Positions 59,860 to 64,000 of a DNA stretch of 64,000 nucleotides are shown here, piece by piece (position 1 is the stretch's first letter; the number at the start of each line of letters is the position of its first letter). Under the pieces are notes generated by a model. It was given only the letters and a program-made list of their open reading frames with translations, was not told the origin of the DNA and made no database searches. This DNA comes from Maratus speciosus (Eukaryota; Arthropoda; Arachnida; Araneae; Salticidae): NCBI GenBank assembly GCA_963932465.1, contig OZ010786.1:534443073-534507072 (forward strand), written 5' to 3'. Position numbers and translations under genes: made by a program.

Positions 59860-61120
59860 TTATGAAGGCTCATTTTTATATATGTTCTTCCCTTTTATGG
59901 TGTAGTACGTTTGCAACCGGTCTGGCAGCCCGGAGACGTTGCGCTTATCCGTGGCTGAAGTGGTTATGCAGGTCAAAAGACTTCAAAATTACGTCATTTT
60001 ATCAAGGCTGATTTTTTTATATGTTCTTCCCTTGTATGGAGCAGTACGTTTGCAACCATTCTGGCAGTAGGGGGACGTTGCGTTTACCAGTGGCAGAAGG
60101 GTTATGCAGGTCAAAAAACTTCAAAATTACGTCATTTTATCAAGGCTCATTTTTTTGTATGTTCTTCCCTTGTATGGTGTAGTACGTTTGCAACCGGTCT
60201 GGCAGTCCGGAGGCGTTGACTTTACCAGTGGCAGAAGGGGTTATGCAAGTCAAAAAACTTCAAAAATACGCCATTTTATCAAGGCTCATTTTTTATATGT
60301 TCTTCCCATGTATGGAGCAGTACGTTTGCAACCGGTCTGGCAGTAGGGAGACGTTGCGTTTATCAGTGGCAGAAGGGTTATGCAGGTCAAAAAACTTCAA
60401 AATTACGTCATTTTATCAAGGCTCATTTTTTTGTATGTTCTTCCCTTGTATGGTGTAGTACGTTTGCAACCGGTCTGGCAGTCCGGAGACGTTGACTTTA
60501 CCAGTGGCAGAAGGGGTTATGCAGGTCAAAAAACTTCAAAAATACGTCATTTTATCAAGGCTCATTTTTTTATATGTTCTTCCCTTCTATGGAGCAGTAC
60601 GTTTCCAACCGGTCTGGCAGTAGGGAGACGTTGCGTTTACCAGTGGCAGAAGGGTTATGCAAGTCACAAAACTTCAAAATTACGTCATTGTATCAAGGCT
60701 CATTTTTTGTATGTTCTTCCCTTGTATGGTGTAGTACGTTTGCAACCGGTCTGGCAGTCCGGAGACGTTGACTTTACCAGTGGTAGAAGGGGTTATGTAG
60801 GTCAAAAAACTTCAAAATTACTTCATTTATCAAGGCTTATTTTTTATATATTTTTCCCTTTTATGGTGTAGTACGTTTGCAACCGGTCTGGCAGTCCGGA
60901 GACGTTGCGTTTACCTGTGGCAGAAGGGGTTATGCAGGTCAAAAAACTTCAAAATTGCGTCATTTTATTAAGGTTCATTTTTTTATATGTTCTTCCCTTT
61001 TATGGTGTAGTACAATTGCAACCGGTCTGGCAGCCGAGGACGTTGAGTTTACCTGTGGCAAGAGGGATTATGTAGATCAAATAACTTCAAAATTACATCA
61101 TTTTAGCAGGATTTTCGTTT
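59860..61120 (+). repeat. 138-bp satellite, left arm, nine units with dimeric order
   Basis: AGTACG marks units at 59,904, 60,043, 60,181, 60,319, 60,457, 60,596, 60,733, 60,870 and 61,009 (the last reads AGTACA), steps of 137-139 bp. The first seven alternate between two types: GGTGTAGTACG with CCGGAG(A/G)CGTTG, and GGAGCAGTACG with AGGG(A/G)GACGTTGCG. The true repeat there is a 276-bp dimer. The last units are all of the first type. 138 is divisible by three, which lets open frames run through several units (for example 60,380-60,871), but indels change the frame. Confidence 0.95.
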
Positions 61121-61219
61121 GTAACATTTGTTTATACTAACTATTTGTGATATTAATCCATTATTGCCAGACGTTACCAATGTCGTTAAGACCATGCCAG
61201 ATCCACATTTGTAGATAAT

Positions 61220-62230
61220 ATATTACTCTTTGGCTATCAGACGATCTATAATAAATTTTCCAGACACATATGCGGTTGCAAAGTTAATGCCAGACGGATT
61301 TAAACATGGCAACCGAAGTGCCTGTTTCAAGGGTGGTTTATAGTTTAAAAATGATAAGTCATCTTTACGTCATTTTATCAAGCATAAAAAATTACAGGAT
61401 ATTACTCTTTGGCTAGCAAAAGACATATAATTAATTTGCCAGACACAAATTCGGTTGCAAAGTTAATGCCAGACGGCTTTAAATATGGCAACGAAAGTAC
61501 CTGTTTAAAATGTGGTTTATAGTTTAAAAATTATAAGTCAACTTTACGTCATTTTATCAAGCATAAAAATTACAGGATATTACTCTTTGGCTAGCAAAAA
61601 ACATATAATTAATTTGCCAGACACAAATTCGGTTGCAAAGTTAATGCCAGACGGCTTTAAATATGGCAACGAAAGTACCTGTTTAAAATGTGGTTTATAG
61701 TTTAAAAATTATAAGTCAACTTTACGTCATTTTATCAAGCATAAAAATTACAGGATATTACTCTTTGGCTAGCAGACAACCTATAATTAATTTGCCAGAC
61801 ACAAATTCGGTTGCAAAGTTAATGCCAGACGGCTTTAAACATGGCAACCGAAGTGCCTGTTTCAAGAGTGGTTTATAGTTTAAAAATGATAAGTCATCTT
61901 TACGTCATTTTATCAAGAATAAAAATTACAAGATATTACTCTTTGGCTAGCAGACAACCTATAATTAATTTGCCAGACATAAATTCGGTTGCAAAGTTAA
62001 TGCCAGACGGCTTTAAACATGGCAACCGAAGTGCCTGTTTCAAGAGTGGTTTATAGTTTTAAAATGATAAGTCATCTTTGCGTCATTTTATCAAGCATAC
62101 AAATTACAGGATATTACTCTTTGGCTAGCAGACAACCTACAATTAATTTGCTAGACACAAATTCGGTTGCAAAGTTAATGCCAGACGGCTTTAAATATGG
62201 AAACGAAAGTGCAAGTTCAAGAAATGTCAT
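61220..62230 (+). repeat. 178-bp satellite, left arm, six units
   Basis: CTTTGGCTA starts at 61,228, 61,407, 61,585, 61,763, 61,941 and 62,119, steps of 178-179 bp. Units contain AATTTGCCAGACACAAATTC, GGTTGCAAAGTTAATGCCAG and TTTACGTCATTTTATCAAGC. The box ACGTCATTTTATCAAG is also in the 138-bp unit, so the two satellites share ancestry or a functional site. Confidence 0.95.
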
Positions 62231-62400
62231 ATTTTGTAGGGATTAGGCTTCATTTAATGACAGTCAACCCTTAATTGTTACCAGTAACAATCGTTTCTTT
62301 GTAAATATATATGTATACATATATAGTGTTTGTCGAAAAAAATGTTTAATTTTGTGTTATTAATGTAAATTTATGTAACTGTAATTTTTAAATTATAAAA

Positions 62401-63395
62401 CACTTTTGAAACAGGTACTTTCGTTGCCATATTTAAAGACGTCTGGCATTAACTTTGAAACCGAATTTGTGTCTGGCAAATTAATTGTAGGTTGTCTGCT
62501 AGCCAAAGAGTAATATCTTTAATTTTTATGCTTGATAAAATGACGTAAAGATGACTTATTATTTTTAAACCATAAACCACTCTTGAAACAGGCACTTCGG
62601 TTGCCATATTTAAAGCCGTCTGGCATTAACTTTGAAACCGAATTTGTGTCTGACAAATTAATTGCAGGTTGTCTGCTAGCCAAAGAGTAATATCTTGTAA
62701 TTTTTATGCTTGATAAAATGACGTAAAGATGACTTATTATTTTTAAACCATAAACCTCTCTTGAAACAGGCACTTCGTTTGCCATATTTAAAGCAATCTG
62801 GCATTAACTTTGCAACCGAATTTGTGCCTGGCAAATTAATTGTAGGTTGTCTGATAGCCAAAGAGTAATATCTTGTAATTTTTATGCTTGATAAAATGAC
62901 GTAAAGATGACTTATAATTTTTAACTATAAAACACTCTACAAACAGGCACTTTCGTTGCCATATTTAAAGGCGTCTGGCATTAACTTTGCAACCGAATTT
63001 GTGTCTGGCAAATTAATTGTAGGTTGCCTGCTAGCCCAAAAGTAATATCTTGTAATTTTTATGCTTGATAAAATGACGTAAAGTTGACTTATTATTTTTA
63101 AACCATAAACCACTCTTGAAACAGGCACTTCGGTTGCCTTATTTAAAACCATCTGGCATTAACTTTGCAACCGAATTTGAGTCTGGCAACTTAATTGTAG
63201 GTTGTCTGCTAGCCAAAGCGTAATATCCTGTAATTTTTATGCTTGATAAAAGGACGTAAAGATGACTTATAATTTTTAAACTATAAACCACACTTGAAAC
63301 AGGTACTTTCGTTGCCATATTTAAAGCCGTCTGGCATTAACTTTGCAACCGAATTTGTGTCTTGCAAATTAATTGTAGGTTGTCTGCTATCCACC
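62401..63395 (-). repeat. 178-bp satellite, right arm (inverted)
   Basis: AGCCAAAGAG or a variant (reverse of the left-arm marker) occurs at 62,501, 62,678, 62,856, 63,033 and 63,211, steps of 177-178 bp. A partial sixth unit ends at 63,395, where it joins a 138-bp unit directly. Confidence 0.95.
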
Positions 63396-63747
63396 GGTTG
63401 TAAACGTACTATACCATAAAAGGGAAGAACATGTAAAAAAATGAAACTTGATAAAATGACGTAATTTTGAAGTTTTTTGACCTGCATAACCCCTTCTGCC
63501 ACTGGTAAACGCAACGTCTCCGGACTGCCAGACCGGTTGCAAACGTACTACACCATACAAGGGAATAACATATAAAAAAATGAGCCTTGATAAAATGACG
63601 TAATTTTGAAGTTTTTTGACATGCATAATCCCTTCTGCCACAGATAAACGCAACGTCTTCAGACTGCCAGACCGGTTGCACATATACTACACCATAACAG
63701 GGAAGAACATATAAAAAAATGAGCCATGATAAAATCAGGTGACGAAA
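63396..63747 (-). repeat. 138-bp satellite, right arm (inverted), ~2.5 units
   Basis: CCGGTTGTAAACGTACTATA (63,395) and CCGGTTGCAAACGTACTACA (63,533) with CCGGTTGCACATATACTACA (63,671) mark the inverted units, 138 bp apart. Only the GTGTAGTACG type is represented. Confidence 0.92.
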
Positions 63748-63778
63748 ACGTTGCTAGCTCTTAGACTGTTAGGAAATC

Positions 63779-64000
63779 AAATGTCTAAAAAGAAAACAAT
63801 TGCAGCCAAAGTTATCGCAGAGCTCAATCCGCATCTGGATTTTCCAGTGCGAGTAATTTCAGTTAGGCGGCTGCTTTATAAATGGAACAATAAAGGCAGA
63901 ACAGCAATTCCCAAGCCACTTGTCACAGCTGTTAATGTCAAACGCCGTCTATGGCGGTTCTAGAACCACAAAACCTGGTCGATTGATAAGTGGAAGATAT
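63779..64000 (+). pseudogene. Tc1-like transposase, continuation (partial at window end)
   Basis: MSKKKTIAAKVIAELNPHLD and VISVRRLLYKWNNKGR with AIPKPLVTAVNVKRR form the second helix-turn-helix and the lead into the catalytic domain of the same Tc1-like transposase as at 58,880. A TAG stop (63,961-63,963) comes where the family reads on as WC-x-x-HKTWS, and NHKTWSIDKWK follows in the same frame. The catalytic residues lie beyond the window. Confidence 0.82.

Larger units (their letters stand above)
59823..63767. repeat. Giant palindrome built of two satellites (foldback-like)
   Basis: AGTCTAAGAGCTAGCAACGT at 59,823-59,842 recurs exactly in reverse complement at 63,748-63,767. Inward from the left come nine 138-bp units, then six 178-bp units, a unique centre of about 170 bp (62,231-62,400), then 178-bp units and 138-bp units in reverse orientation. 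The arms are unequal: the right arm has only about two and a half 138-bp units. Long inverted repeats made of tandem arrays are known from foldback and Galileo-like elements. No transposase and no clear duplication directly outside the 20-bp ends were found. Confidence 0.85.
59102..63778 (+). mobile_element. LINE-derived insertion with 14-bp duplication, holding a satellite palindrome
   Basis: AAATGTCCAAAAAG (59,088-59,101) and AAATGTCTAAAAAG (63,779-63,792) differ at one base and flank the insertion, as expected for LINE-type target-primed insertion. The Tc1-like transposase reads on across the two sides. The left 700 bp are the 3' end of an R1/Jockey-type LINE. The palindrome at 59,823-63,767 fills the rest, leaving only 11 bp before the right duplication. 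Confidence 0.65.
58687..64000 (+). mobile_element. Tc1-like element, split by a 4.7-kb insertion and cut by the window end
   Basis: The probable left end CATGTAGTTATCAAAATAAT follows TA at 58,685-58,686. The transposase starts at 58,880 and stops being readable at 59,101, where a LINE insertion begins. It resumes at 63,779 and leaves the window at 64,000. The right end is outside the window. Confidence 0.65.

Noticed and set aside
60104..61140. Long repetitive open frames (up to 163 residues) through the 138-bp array
   Set aside because: They exist because 138 is divisible by three. Unit lengths of 137-139 bp shift the frame, several overlapping frames are equally open, and the peptides have no family resemblance.
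61512..62246. Chain of 62-75-residue frames in the 178-bp array (and inverted ones at 62,519-63,152)
   Set aside because: Same short peptide repeated because the DNA unit repeats; each frame stops within one unit.
59860..63747. CRISPR-like direct repeats
   Set aside because: Units are contiguous 138- and 178-bp satellites without unique spacers, in a eukaryotic genome.

Overview
This is an AT-rich metazoan nuclear window (roughly 70% A+T by eye). I found no intact host gene, exon chain, rRNA gene or functional tRNA gene. What can be recognised is almost entirely transposable elements and tandem repeats: Tc1/mariner, Tigger/pogo, hAT, a TTAA-target element, a PIF/Harbinger-like MITE, Helitron-like ends, tRNA-derived SINEs, an R1/Jockey-type LINE tail, and a repeat with ends I know from arthropod genomes. 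That mix suggests an arthropod, and the transposase and SINE sequences resemble those of spiders. The spider assignment is an inference from memory and was not tested by a search.

Layout. 1-9 kb: a 373-bp palindromic MITE, a 208-bp MITE with a GTAA duplication, a dead hAT transposase holding a foldback repeat, a TTAA-flanked element, and the first copy of a dispersed repeat with TTGGCGATATATCGCC-like motifs. 9-18 kb: mostly unassigned AT-rich DNA with a degenerate tandem repeat, a 1,067-bp Tc1-type non-autonomous element, a pogo-like MITE and the inverted second copy of the dispersed repeat. 18.6-22.9 kb: an arthropod repeat that contains a short MITE and a 346-bp insertion flanked by a 9-bp duplication; that insertion carries a candidate hammerhead ribozyme on the minus strand. 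A mariner-type element with a dead transposase follows. 26.5-29.4 kb: a TIR element filled with a 173-bp satellite, then a Helitron-like element. 31-33 kb: two or three tRNA-derived SINEs, one with a 13-bp duplication. 35.4-39.8 kb: a Tigger element (minus strand) containing a Harbinger-like MITE (TTA duplication) and a nearly intact Tc1-like element (TA duplication). 41.3-44.0 kb: a DNA transposon with about 0.4-kb TIRs and a decayed protein of a family I recognise but cannot name. 44.06-44.65 kb: a near-perfect palindromic Tc1-type MITE. 45.5-50.2 kb: four ~550-bp tandem repeats split by a 2.45-kb TIR element. 52.8-54.4 kb: a repeat element with internal degenerate modules. 55.58-57.02 kb: a non-autonomous hAT element with GC-rich GGGCCGGGCC arrays at both ends. 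58.7 kb to the end: a decayed Tc1-like transposase split by a LINE insertion with a 14-bp duplication. Inside that insertion is a ~3.9-kb palindrome built from two satellites of 138 and 178 bp.

The genes do not form a pathway. The content is a record of successive insertions, and target-site duplications give their relative order in several places. Most transposases are visibly broken. The best preserved is the Tc1-like element at 37,366-38,899, which has one obvious frameshift at a C run.
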